Shown here: positions 11,274 to 26,053 of the stretch, one piece after another
Numbering within the stretch: the first letter of the stretch is position 1
How the letters are laid out: every line of letters begins with the position of its first letter
Position numbers and translations under genes: made by a program
The notes under the pieces: generated by a model
Seen by the model: the letters and a program-made list of their open reading frames with translations, nothing else
The model's database searches: none
What the model was told of the DNA's origin: nothing
NCBI RefSeq assembly: GCF_964340395.1
Contig: NC_135568.1
Span: 3,648,501-3,712,500 of the forward strand
Source of the DNA: Glandiceps talaboti
Lineage: Eukaryota > Hemichordata > Enteropneusta > Spengelidae
Reading direction: 5' to 3'
Length of the DNA stretch: 64,000 bases

Positions 11274-14200
11274 GCAACTAGACACAGATGCTAATGTTTT
11301 GATGTCTACATGGTGACAAGTTCATTTCATTTAGACAAAATGTTGGACAAAAGAAACTGTACTCATTCAATTGTGCTATCTGTGTATTTTCTTATTGATT
11401 TCTGCATGGCTGGACCAAACAGAGCCAGTGAACAGTAACATACAATGCGCTGTTACAACTACACAGAACTTTATCAAATATACTGAATATAGCTTGTTAG
11501 TAGCTCAAACTCCTATCATATGAACACAATTTGGCCATTGGTGGCGCTCTTTATCAAACAGAGCCAGTGAACAGTAACGTGCGATATGTTGTAACTAAAA
11601 TTTGTTACATTACCTTGCTGCATACTGGTCAGTGGTAAACAGTATTGTCCAATAAAATCATGAGCACTAGCCACATCAAAGTCCTTGACGACGAAACGTA
11701 CCAGACATAAATCTGGCACTCTGATGTCAAATTCCTTTGTTTCATTCCATTTGGGATCAAAACCTACAAAAAATTAAATGATATTGAGTTAATCTATTTT
11801 ATCAAAATGTATTAGGAAACTGTCAAATTTACTATATTTTTGGCTTCTAAAAGCCAAAACCTGCATTGGCAAAAACAATGAATGTATATACAATTATTTG
11901 TGTATTTATTCCCAAATTTCAAAATATTTTCTGTATTACCAGGGTTCTTAACCCATAGCATAGACCCTAGCTAATTAATACAAAATGTCTTGGTGTCTTT
12001 GCAATCAGCTGGGACACCAAAGATTTAAAAAGACCTAACTAATTAATACAATTGGTTTAGGATTGCCATAATAATTCTAATCTTGGCAGCTTTACAGTCA
12101 GCAGATTTGATAAGACCCTAGCTGATTAATACAATTATCTTACCATTATCGTCAATAACTCTAGTCTTGGCATCTTTACAGTCAGCAGCTACACCATAGA
12201 TTTGTATCTTGACATAGGGATCTATTATCTCCTTACTTCCTGCTGGTTTTGGCAACTGTTGTGCACTGATCACCTACATGAAAAATTAATATGAATAGGA
12301 TACCAAATATTGCTATTATTAACTCAGAACTAAAGCTTTGCACATACACACATACACACACACACACACACACATAAATACACACACACACACACACATC
12401 CAAACCTACACATACATACATACAAACATACATGCATAAATACACACACACACACATACATCCAAACCTACACATACATACACACACACACATAAATACA
12501 CACACATACATAAATACACACATACATACATACATACATACATACATAAATACACACACACATACATCCAAACCTACACACATACACACATACATACATA
12601 AATACACACACACACATACACATACATACATAAATACACACACACATACATACATACATACATAAATACACACACACAAATACATACATAAATACACACA
12701 CACATACGTACACGTACACATGTACACACAGAGTAAACTCGCACCATTAACTGTTCTTATCTGTTATTACCTTGTGAATCTACATTCTATACACTGTACA
12801 ATAATAATACTTTGGCAAAATCAAAGCTAGCTAGTCTAGGCAATCATATTTTTTAAGAACTTCCACACAACAAAGCAAAGATTTAAAACTAAAAGTCAAC
12901 TTTATCTTACAGTTATAGATAACTTTTGTCTCATCTTCTCTGGAGGCTTGTCTGGATCAAATGAACCTGTAATATTAATAATGAATTATAATTACTTGAT
13001 ATTTTAGAGGGAAAGGCTATCTTGTGAATATTTACATAAATAAATAAAAACTTGGATGTTAAATGCGATAATTAGATGTTATTCCCCAATATTTTTCTTC
13101 GTTCTACAAAGGGAAATACGAGTGATAAGTCGCTAGATGAGTAGTGACAACCCTTAGGTCATGAGTATTTTCCGGCTGAATGAAGACAAATATTGGAGAA
13201 TAACATAATTATATCAGTGCCAGTATAATATCAAAGAAAATTAAGGAAAGTAATGAAAATTTTGAAAGTTTTGACTCATATTTTGAACACAGCAGAACCA
13301 GTGGCATAGACACGCATTGTCATGACCTAGACGCGTGATGTACAGCTCGTGAACGTACCACAGACAACAGTGCCACTGCAAGTGCAAATACCCCAAGTAC
13401 GCCACACTTGCATTTACACATGTCATGGGTTAGTTCACAGCGTTTAAGTGTTTGATTTACCTTTCCTCATATACGATGGTTTGAGAATATAACCAGTGTT
13501 AGCATTCTGTTTAAATCTACCAAGGTAGACGTCCATTTCTTCACCAGAAGTCTGATAATTCAATGCAACTATGGAAAAAAGAAGACAAAACTTAAAGATA
13601 CATGTAATACAAGGCAAATAAAAACACAAATGCAGCTAATGGCAGTGTAACAACTGAGGCCAACTTGACAGGTAATAATACCATGTCACGATAATAGTTA
13701 TTTATTCCAATCTAATATGGTTGCTTGGTTACCAGTTCACAATAGAAAACAGTATAAAGTACTCCTATAATCACATACAAGGCACTTAACAGTACTGTGC
13801 CTTGATAAATATCATTTTCATTGCCGATGTGTGTACTATAACTAGTTCATTTTCCTCACTTGATATGTACATTTTCTTTTCTTTTCGACCTCTGGCAAAT
13901 AAATAAATTTTAAAAAATGTAAAAAATAAAAATATCGGATCTGATCTCTGTTAAACCTGCTCCTCATATACTTCCCTAGGCTAGGTGCTACACCCCCGGG
14001 CAATTCTGTCAACTTTAGCAGTGACCATTGGTGGCACAGTGTGCTATCAAGGCTTGTTGCACCCCAGCGATGCTGTCATCCTCAACAACCTTTGGAGTGC
14101 AGATCCAAGATCTTGTTACAAGACTGTGGTGGTCCTGACTTGACTTCTTGAGAAAGCAATTGCTAGTACTGAAAGAGCTACACAGTAAAACAAAGACTAT

Positions 14201-17200
14201 TCCAGACGAGAGATATACTGACCTATCTGACAGCCAGCATTCCATAGCGGTACTGGGTTATAATTACTGGAATTGGTTCGCATACCACCTGGATATGTTC
14301 TACTCAACTGGAATTTATTATGATTGATGTATTGTTTGGCCTGGTCCTTGGCTAGTGACATGGCTTTACCCTCACCAAAGGAGGACATCTCATAGAAAGT
14401 ATCTATAAAGAAAACAAAATATGGAAGTGAGTGAGTGAGTGAGAGAGTGAGTGAGTGTTTAATAAGAATGAAAAAAGACCAGAGACTTGAGTAAGTCACT
14501 GGGCAGTACCCGGTATATAACACATCTCAATATAACACAATTAATATTCAGTTAACCCTTGAATGTTATGGTGACTATATTAATACTTACAGTTGTTTTT
14601 TGTGTGTTCAAAGCTAGAAAAATGCACACTTTTACACAAAACAACCAAATCTGATAATTCTTGGGATAACTTCTGCTTTTTTTTCTGAAAAAAGAAAAGT
14701 AAAAAAAAAGTTAGGTGATGATACCCTAAGTATAATAGTCTGACCGGGCGCCCTCACACATCAGAGAGGAGGCCAGTGAGGGCGCCCCGTCACGGCGTAT
14801 CTTACAGTCTAATCCCAAGAATACCACATATGCCAGTAATTCTAGCATCATGAGGGTTCATTCTCTCATATTTTAATACTTACTTTCTTAGTTTCTTTCT
14901 TCACCTCTTCAGAGTCAATGTCGGCAGCCTCATCCTCATCACTGACATCTCCATCAATATTGTTGTCTTTTAACTTTTTACCCTACAAATAAATAAATGA
15001 ACAAATAAACAAACAAGCATGCAGAAATTACACAAATATTACATGATATATGAGATATATTGTTGACATGTCTAGCATCCATTAGAAATGCTCTCTGATA
15101 CAATTAACAGATGATAGATACTCGCTGGGAAAAAAAATAGTTTACATGAAAAAAACTTAATAAATATATAAAATATAAAATCAAATATATGATATGATGT
15201 GATGTGAGAAATATAATATTGATAAAGTGCCTAGTAATGCTCTCTGGCATTTTACAATGAGTAACTCACACACTCTGTAAAGAAAAAACAAAACTGGAAG
15301 AAAACAAACAAACAAACAAACAAACAAATAAATAAACAAACAAACAAACGATAAATATAAATAAATAAATAAATAAATAAATACATTAAATTGTAAAAGG
15401 AAAGTTCATTCATACTTCATGAATCTTTAATCTTAATATTATTGAGTCATAATGAATGGTGAAAGTGGCTGACTAGGAATCTGTAGTTGCAAGTTTGAGC
15501 CTTGCCACCACGCCACACCAGAGTTTGTTTCTGAATGGCTAAAGTCCGTCGGTGACTGTGCGTCAGTCAACCCAGCTGTTTTAATAAATGGGGACCTGAT
15601 TGGAAAAGGTGTACCTCAGTCAACCCAGCTAATTCACTGGGGACCTGGTTGGATAGCGTTGTATTAAGGAATAGGGTAACACCACATGTTAGTGTACTGT
15701 AAGCCAATTCTGTGTATCATTAGTAATGTCAAATTGAATAAGAGAACTTACTAACCCTGAAGGTCATATTTCCATTGTTATCAAAAATAAATGATTTTGA
15801 GGTATTTTCATAGCAAACATCCAAATATCATGTTCAGAATATATATATCTAGTGATATATCACCTCAGTGATCAGTTTCATGTGAATTCATATTTCCTGT
15901 TTATCTTAGTTTCCAAGCATGTATCTAAATTTTATCTGTAGATATTATCTACTACTAGATCACTATGCACATCTCTTTTTAATCCCTAAACATTCTTTGT
16001 TCTAAATATTTGACGGTATGATTTGTATGATTTTACCAAATCTGATGACAACTGTTCATAGTGAAAGCTTACATAATGTCTATTTTTTTCATAAGCTTAG
16101 ATGACAATGTATATTTTTGTTGCCATGGCAAAGTTATGATTGTTTTGGCAGTGACTGCATGACAATGTATGATATTGTTGCCATGGGTGATATTGGTATA
16201 GTTACCATTGTTTTGGCAGTGACTGCATGACTACATATGATATTGATGCCATGGGTGATGATGGCATAGTTACCATGGTTTCATTTTCGGAGTCAGAGAA
16301 ATATTGTTTATTCCGTTTGATCTTTGGTTTGGCAACAGCATTTTGTGGTTCAAGTCCATTACACTGTACACAAAAGAACGTTATAAATGACAAAACAAAC
16401 CAAAAAAGCTACAGTTTTCTGCTGTTAATTGAACAAAGAAAATGACCATTGTAGAACTCAAACAGTACAGAGTACAATTATCAAACAAATATCAAAATAT
16501 CGCCAATGGAGTAACAGCATAACCGCATAATTTGGGCATGGTGTCAAGGTAATTTTTTTCAGTATTTGATGAGAGTATTTCATTCGTGGGACAACATTAA
16601 ATCTTAGTCAATTGAATAGTACCCCATAACATCATTCTGGTTTACGCACATATCAAATATGATCACAGTCCTGTGGTCAAGATTTATAACTGTGATGGTT
16701 CTCATAGCTCCCTGTGGTCTAACTACAATATAAATCTCAAACTGAAGACTGCAATACAGGATTTGAAATTAGCAATTAGTGTTCCATATGTTTAGACTAC
16801 AGTGTCCTGTCCTGTACATGTGGACGAGTGTCATGTGAGTTTAGACTAGTGTCCTGTGAGTTTAGACTGTGTCATGTAAGTTAAGATTACTGTCCTGTAC
16901 ATTTATTTCCTCTAGCTGTAACTGAATAACATATGCCATTGATCAGTCAATGAGTAGAGAGACGACATCACATACCTTGATCAAAATTTTTCCCTTTAGT
17001 TTCTCAGGGGATGGCAGTGCTTTCATATCTGATGTGACTGGTGTTTTGTACACCTTATCTGTATCACACTGGTTAAAGATCATAAATATATAGTGTATAC
17101 AAAGTAGTTGTTCTGGCCTATAGCATAGACCCTCCACAGTCTATGCCTATAGTCATGTTTCAACAAAGTTACTTCATACATTATTTCATTTGTTGCAGTA

Positions 17201-17296
17201 CGTTGCTCAGTAAGCCACTGCTGTGAAAATTCCATGATTGGGTATAACATTGCACTCTGCCATTCCTTTTAACAATGGAATAACTCAGTATAGCAT

Positions 17297-17358
<62 letters not shown>

Positions 17359-17528
17359 GCATACACACATACATACATACATACATACATACATACATAC
17401 ATACATACATACATACATACACACACACACATACCTACATACATACATACACACACACATACATACATACATACATACATACATACATACATACATACAT
17501 ACATACAAACATACATACATACATACAT

Positions 17529-17579
<51 letters not shown>

Positions 17580-20500
17580 TACATACATACATACATACAT
17601 ACATACATACATACATACATACATACATACATACATACAAACATACATACATACATGCATGTAAATAAATGTATACTAGATAAAAGTCACTCATCACTGT
17701 ATTATAATAACCACTGATATGAAAGGATACCTTTAAATATATCATTCATATACTTTGCCATAATTTCTTGTTGGTCCACTGTGCAATGATTTTCTAGAGA
17801 CACTATTAAGGGATACCTAGAATAACAAATTTATGACAAGGTAAATGATCACGACATCACATTAAAATATAGATAAATCCAGTCATAGCACTGATGTCTA
17901 AATGATTTCCTGTATTTTGATTACGGTACATAATAAGGAATTCACAACAATGCACTTTTAGCGATTGATGGATAGATGGATGGATGGATGGTTGGTTGGG
18001 TGGGTGGGTAGATGGATGGATGGGTGGGTGGATGGATGGATGGGTGGGTGGATGGATGGGTGGGTGGGTGGATGAATGGGTGGGTGGATGGATGGATGGG
18101 TGGATGGATGGCTGGATGGGTGGGTGGATGGATGGGTGGATGGATGGATGGATGGATGGGTGGGTAGATGGATGGATGGGTGGGTGGATGGATGGATGGG
18201 TGGGTGGGTGGGTGGATGGATGGATGGGTGGGTGGATGGATGGGTGGGTGGGTGGGCGGATGGATGGGTGGTTGGTTGGTTGGATGGATGGATGGTTGGG
18301 TGGATGCATAGATGGCTGGGTGGATGGATGGATGGGTGGGTGGATAGATGGTTGGGTGGATGGGTGGATAGATGGATGGATGGATGGGTGGGTGGATAGA
18401 TGGACAGCTGGCTGGGTGGATGGATGGATGGGTGGGTGGATGGATGGATAGATGGTGGATGGATAGATGGATGGATGGATGGATGGATGAATGAATGGAT
18501 GGATGGGTGGGTGGATAGATGGATGGGTGGGTGGATGGATGGATGGATGGATGGATGGATGGATGGATGGATGGGGGAGTAGATGGATGGATGGATGGAT
18601 GGATGGATGGATGTGTGGGTGGATAGATGGATGGGTGAGTGGATGGATGGATGGATGGATGGATGGGTGGGTGGGTGGATGAATGGATGGATGGTTGGTT
18701 GGTTGGGTGGGTGGATAGATGGATGGGTGAGTGGATGGATGGATGGATGGGTGGGTGGATGAATGGATGGATGGATGGATGTGTTGGTGGATGGCTGGCT
18801 GGCTGAATGAATTAATGTAACCCATTCCTATTAATTATGCCCCCCCTCCGCCAACTCCTATCCTCTTTCTGCACCCATAGGGAAAAAGATGTCAGTAACA
18901 ATAACTTACTCTGATGCTTCAAATGCGTATCTTTCAATCACCTCAATGACATCTTTAAACTTGATTTTAGATGTCAAAGTATGTCCATGGTAGATAATAG
19001 GATCACCATCAGAACCATCCCAGCAGTCCACTGTCATAATTAAAACAGGGTCAAATATTCAGAATAATAAGTCTTTTTTTTATGAAGATATTTTTATTTG
19101 ACCACCAAGAAATGATCGTTAATTTATCATAACAAATCAAGATACACAGTGAGAAATCATGTCAACTTGAATATGAACCTCTATCAACCAGATACTCCCA
19201 AGGTCTTGATGTTGAATTTATTCAAACGCATAATAAATCCTAGAGAAATTACTAAAGGTTACAAAGCTCTGATTAAATAAGTAAAATAAAGGAGTACTTT
19301 GTCCCACTGTACAGATACCTTTCAGATTACTCTGGAAACTTACATAAGAAAGTTTCTATATACAAAGAGATACTATATGTGATGTGATCACTCAAGAGAA
19401 TTTTCCCATAAACCCTTGCAGGAAATTTTCAAAATGGCTGAACACATGTCCAGTAGAACTCATTTTACTTACATTCCACACATCGACATCCTTTTTGTAG
19501 GGCACTGATGTATGCCTCCGTACTACTTGGCCCTTTCAATTGATCTTCTAATAAATATCTGCAACCAGAATTAAATGGTATATATATATGTTTTGTTGAA
19601 TTAATTAAGACTACCACAATTATTGCACAACTTATAAATCCCTTCTCAATTTGATAGCTAAATATCAGTCAACATTGGGCTGATATATGCAGGCTCCCTT
19701 CCAGATTCTAACACATGCTGGTGAAGTATTAGTGCTAGCCTAGAACTTAGCACTGAGCTAGTCTGGTGTTAACACAGGGCTGGTGCAGACATAAACCCTT
19801 CCAGTTGCCAAAACATGCTGGTGAAGCGTTAGTGCCAGCCCAGTGTTAGCACTGAGCAAGTCTGGTGTTAACATAGGGCTGGTGCTGACATTAACCCTTC
19901 CAGTTGCCAACACATGCTGGTGAAGCGTTAGTGCCAGCCCAGTGTTAGCACTGAGCAAGTCTGGTGCTAACATAGGGCTGGTGCAGACATTAACCCTTCC
20001 AGTTGCCAACACATGCTGGTGAAGCATTTATAAGTGCCAGCCCAGTGTTAGCACTGAGCAAGTCTGGTGTTAACATAGGGCTGGTGCAGACATTAACCCT
20101 TCCAGTTGCCAACACATGCTGGTGAAGCATTAGTGCCAGCCCAGTGTTAGCACTGAGCAAGTCTGGTGTTAACATAGGGCTGGTGCAGACATTAACCCTT
20201 CCAGTTGCTATAAACACATGCTGGTGAAGTGCTATAGCTAACCTAGCATTAGCACAGATACTAAATCATGAAGTAGATGAACAGTAATACAGACTTACGT
20301 GTTATGAGATGACGCAATAAAGTAGTGAGACAGTGGTTGTGTCATGTCCTGGTACACGTTGTCATGGTATGGATTCAGTAACAATCCATTAGGACCAAGC
20401 ATAAACAAAGAAAAACCTGTCAAGAAAACAACCAAAGAAATAAAAAAGATAACAATCTCAATGAGAGATAGATATCAATCAAACAAAGGCAGATACAGTT

Positions 20501-23500
20501 TTCACATAGTGCAAAATTTTCATTTAAACTTTACACATTAATAGTAGTAATCTCTACCTACAGTGGATAGTTCCTTAAAGGGCCATGTTTCAATCCTGGG
20601 AAATCACATTATTGTTATCTTAATACGGATTATTATGGGATCATTCTTTTGTTCTGGACTGACATTTTTGTTATTGCCAAACAAAACAATCGGCTTTCAC
20701 ACTAAGATTTTAATCCTAATCTGAATTAGGCCATTAAGTTTTTAAAAACTTGTCTCCCAAGAAGTCACGGGATTCAGAGTACAGTTAATGCAGGTCTAAA
20801 TGTTACTTACCATCCAAACTCAGTACTTTGTTAGCCTGACACTCTGGGTTAGTTTCATATTTACCAATTACGGCCTCAGCCCATTTCTTGTGCAACTCCT
20901 TACGCTAAAAAATGGAAATGAAAACAAAATGTGACTCACGACAGTAGTGTATTCATAGTAATGCTAAGAAGATATGTTAGGCAAATGAAGAAATTGCTCT
21001 ATATGTGTACAACACCATTACTAAGCACACTTTGACCACTGGTGGCGCTCTTTACTATGTGCATCTGACGGTAGGGCACCCATGGTTGGAGTGTGTATTA
21101 GTTAGGTTTATGATAGTGTGGAATGTGAAACTAGCAAAGAAGTCACTATTGGTCAAATGAAGAATTACGGAACAAGAAAAGTACTCTATACCTGTACAAC
21201 ATCACTAATATTAATAAGCATACTTTGACCACTGGTGGCGCACTTTACTATACACCTTATGCTCTTCACTTTTTCACACAATAAAGCACCAATGGTTGGA
21301 ATGTGTATGCAAAAGTAGGGCATGGTGGATCAAGAAATAACCATTGGTAAAGGAAAGATTTATGGAACAAGAAAAGTGCAATGTAGTTGGAAAACACTAA
21401 TTATATAAGCACATTCTGACCACTGGTGGCGCTCTACACTATACGTGTGATAGAGTAAATCACCAAAGGTTGGAGTGTGTATTTAAAAATAATGTGTTAT
21501 GGATCGGGAAATCACCACTGATCAAGTAAACATTCATGGAACAAGACAATATGTCGATATATACACATTTCATTGCAACTCATTGTAGAACTGTGTCCCC
21601 ATTTCATGAGCCATACTGAGTTTTACTAAACACTGATTTCGTATGTAGTCATAGTTATCAAATTAGTTATAACCAGTGTCTAGTACCATGAAATAGGACA
21701 CAGTTACAATGAGTTCTATAGATGTGATAGACAAAGTAAACTAACTGATAAAAAAACAGTGTAAAAAACTATTGTTGAACAAACATGAAAAAAATGACTA
21801 ACAAATCAGAAAGTAGATAACGTAACAATTGATGAAATAAACGGAAAAATTGTTTTAAAAAATGATACAAAAATGAAACTAATGAGTTTAAGTCACTAAA
21901 ATTTGTTACTTGTTATAGTTCTTTTCTTTGCCCATTATATCCAGTCTGAGAAGTACATCATGATAGGGCACCCTCACACACCAGCCAAACCTTAGTCTAG
22001 TAGAAGGAGCAAAACTATTGAGGGCGTTGTGCAACATAATGTATTTTACAGTCTAGCATGTCCTCAGAATGTATTGAAACAAAGTGATGCTTTTGACGAT
22101 GGCTGTGTCTGTATATATATTTTTGGACTTGGTTACTGCAGATAAAGCTTAAAAATGTATCAGTTGAAGGAAACTTACACAAAATGTTTTTTTTTTCAAG
22201 AAGGGAGGTTTGCTAATGTAATGAAATAGAAGGTTTTTCACAAGAATTTTGAAGAATATTGTTTCCGTTCACTACGATAGACACAAACTAAAGCTGTTGT
22301 CGTAACATGTTGATACAACAGTGATAAGCTATTGAATGGACGTTGGTTTAATTACAGTCTCAGTAGGGAGGTGTCTCTGAAAACTACTTCCATGAACTTG
22401 CAGTGTACCGTTTTAGTACTTCCAATGTTTACACTATCTTGATCACAGGGTGATAAGATTCATAGAACAGAGGAACCGCTATCACCCACTTATGTAATCT
22501 ACCACATTGAACAACAATAGTTTTTGCTTGTGTCTATCTTAGTAAACCAAAACCTCAGTTTTCCATAGAACACTTTGAGTACAATTTTTAATTAACATTT
22601 AAGTTATTACAGAACTCTTTCAAGTAACAAATTTTAGTGAGATGGTAAATCTACGTTGAATATTCATTTGATTTTTTATTTCAGATATGATGACAGAAAG
22701 GTGTCATAATTTAGAAAAGACATAATGTAAATTTTATCCATGCATAATGTATACTGAGTAGCAGAACATACAGTTCCCTTTCACTATAAATTTCTCATTG
22801 AAACCATAGTTTTTAGTTGGACTTTTGCTCACTGTGAACAAGATGGCAGATAACATGTTTACCACCTAGGTGAGTCATAATTTGTAGAAATAATATCAAC
22901 AAGATGACCGAATTACAACACACCACCTAGGTGAGTCTTAAATTTAAAAAAATGTCAACAAAATGGCCGAATTACAACATATTTTCCACCTAGGTAAGTC
23001 ATAAATTGTAATATTATGTTGACAAGATCATGGCAGATTACAACATACTGCCCTAGGTTGGACATAAACTACAGTTTCATAGAGAAAACTTACAGCAGTT
23101 TCCAAATCATGATATTGAATCAAAATATTCTAAAACATATATACATGTATAATAGTATCAATTTATACCTGGTCCTCAGGTGTCTATGTTGTGGAAAGAA
23201 GACAGATAACAATAAAAGGACAGTTAGAAACACAGCACAAATAATACAGACAAACAGTGCGCCCTCTAGTGATAGCCAAATTTTGTTGTTGAGAGTCAAA
23301 ATGAGAAGAACTGGCATTTCTTGTGAGTCACCACATAGTAAGAGGTAGGGGAACACCAAATTTCGGTGCATCAATAGAAATTGTGTATGTCAGTAGGACG
23401 ACAAATTGGCTTAGAGGGCACACTGCAGACAAATATCTAAATTAAAACCCAGCACCTGCCTTATTATCCTACAAATGAAGATTCCAAATTTTCCTAGATC

Positions 23501-25928
23501 ATCAAATCATCCACGTCAAATTATCAAACAATATCATTCATAGTAACATATAAATTATTTTTCACATAAATACAAAATCATTTTGATTAACATATCAGAT
23601 TCTTTCATTTCAAATCTAAAACATACAGCAAATTGTTTATCTTTGTATCAAAGTAAACTGTTATTCTAAACAAGAACTTGAAAAACCCTGATATTTTCAA
23701 CTGCATACTACAGTCTTTATTGTTAACAGATTAACCAACAATTCAGAACACAAGACCTTATGGAACACAGGCCCAATACCAGGAAGTGTGGATCACCCTC
23801 TGTCTCTCTTCAAATGATAGTTGAAGTGCTTTATAAGGCTCACATGTCCATATGATCACATGTACTGAATAGTGGTTCAATCTGTTGACAAAGACTGAAG
23901 TATATGCAGTCAAAAATTTCGGGTGACAATTTTCAAAGTTGTGTTTGTAACAAAAGTTTAATTCGACACCATGCAAGTTTACAAACACAGCTAAATTTTC
24001 ATTCAAAATCTGTTTATTTTGTATTAATCATAAGATAACTATGAGTGTATCTTTATTGTCCCTGTAATATCTGTAAATTTATAAATATATGTTTATAACC
24101 AAGATGATTAAAATCATAATTTTATCATTTTTTCATTTTGGGTTGCAAGATATTGAGAAACTCATGTCAACAATGTATGGTATCAGATCTTACCTTTTGT
24201 TCTGTTTGCATAAAAGTCAGAAATTCATCAGCAGTCCAGTAATCATCATCACCTGAATACCTGCATGACAGTGAGAAGTAGGACAATTGTTAACATTACT
24301 GTTACAGGATTGTGATTTTTTCATCATAATTGATTATAACTGTCCTTTAAAACATATCAATTATAAGTGCTGGTTACGATTGCATGATGACGTTGATGGC
24401 AGTGTGTGAAATTAAGCAAAAATCACTGCTGATCTTAAGAACTGACAACTCATATTAAAGCTGCTGGTCCTTTTCATACCTTGCTTGACTATATATGATA
24501 ATACCAACCAATTCTGACATGCGTGTGACTGGTATCAACCACTTTGACTGCACTTGACTGGTACCAACTGGTTCTGACTTGTATGTGCCTGGTACAAACC
24601 AGTTTGCATGCGACTGGTACCAACCAGTTCTGACCTGTATCCAACTGGTATCAACCAGTTCTAACTTGCATGCAACTGGTACCAACCAGTTCTTACACAC
24701 AGGGAGTCTGGTTACACCAACCAGTTCTGACTTGTATACAAACTGGTACTAACCAGTTCAAACCGGTATAGAGAGAACCAAAATGACAATACTTACTTAT
24801 AAAACAAGGTAGTGATTTCTTCTCTTCTTGTGATTAGTGTATAGAATTGTACAAACTCATCTGCATCTAATTCATTCTCTACTATCTCACCAGTTGTTTT
24901 CTTACTCTTCCTAGTATCTGCTTCCTGTAATGAAAGATTCTGTCAGTTCTCTCCTAATTTGATAGATGTTGAATACTGTCATCTTTAATTATTATTTGTT
25001 CTCATTATATCAATGCAAGAAATATGGGTTTTCTCCTTGTCATAATAAAACTACAATTTTAATCTTTAAATGATAGCTGTAAATTTCTGGCATACAGGTC
25101 AATATTAACAGCTGAAGATGCTAGGCTGAGTGATTCAGTTGAAACATACTAACTATCACGAGTTTGGAACCAATACAAAATATGATTCCAGAGCAAAGAA
25201 ACATTCAACTTTTTTGGTTTTATGGGTATAACATAGTTATTTCCCATAGGTAATTCTCAACATGCAGTCATCAATTATAATAAAAAGATACATGTATGTA
25301 GATTTTGTCCCATATACAATGATTCCAATTTTTACTACAACATCTAGTTATATCTGACCACTAGGTGGCGCTATAATCAGCCGTGCATCAATTATTACAG
25401 TACAAAATTATCTAAAGTCATCCTCAGTAATTACTGGGCATGTTCACTGTTTGCAATCCTACACTGTCCATGGCACTTACTCTCATAAGACAAGAGCTTG
25501 AGCACAGTTACAGATCCAGTACTGTGCAAAGTCTAGCTAATTGATTGCAAATGGTGAACTCATTATCCCTAACATGCCCACTGTCACATCCACTTATATC
25601 TGACCACTAGGTGGCGCTATAATTAATCATTCATACGTGACTATCTGATAGAGCATAACTGAAGGCAATTAAGCATGAGATGATAAAAGAACAAAGTAAA
25701 GGCTACATTAATTATTCATGTACATACATCTATGATTAGTGTGTGCTGCTCTATTTTTCTTTCTATAATTAGGTCTTCATTAATAAATCACATGCAAATA
25801 TGGGTGTTATTAAAAAATTAGTAAAATTAATATATCCATTTCAGGACATGCACTACAACTGTAGATATTTGCATCCATTCTGATCGACTGTTAATTGTTA
25901 ACATAGACAGAGAGACAGAGAGACTGAC

Positions 25929-25959
<31 letters not shown>

Positions 25960-26012
25960 CAGACAGACAACAAAGTCATACTGTCATCACAATTATACAC
26001 AGTCATACAAAA

Positions 26013-26053
<41 letters not shown>

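Noticed and set aside
14197-14523. 108-codon frame containing Y-box sequence
   Set aside because: Its middle is plcd exon 16, but both ends run through splice sites into intron sequence.
17059-17068. Acceptor AACCAG for plcd exon 12
   Set aside because: It would create an immediate in-frame stop after joining to exon 11; GATACAG keeps the frame.
17181-17745. Overlapping frames of Cys-Met-Tyr-Val and His-Thr-Tyr-Ile repeats
   Set aside because: Translation of (CATA)n and (CA)n on both strands.
17857-18825. 322-codon minus-strand frame rich in His-Pro-Ser-Ile
   Set aside because: Pure translation of the GGAT/GGTG satellite inside a plcd intron; flanking exons splice across it.
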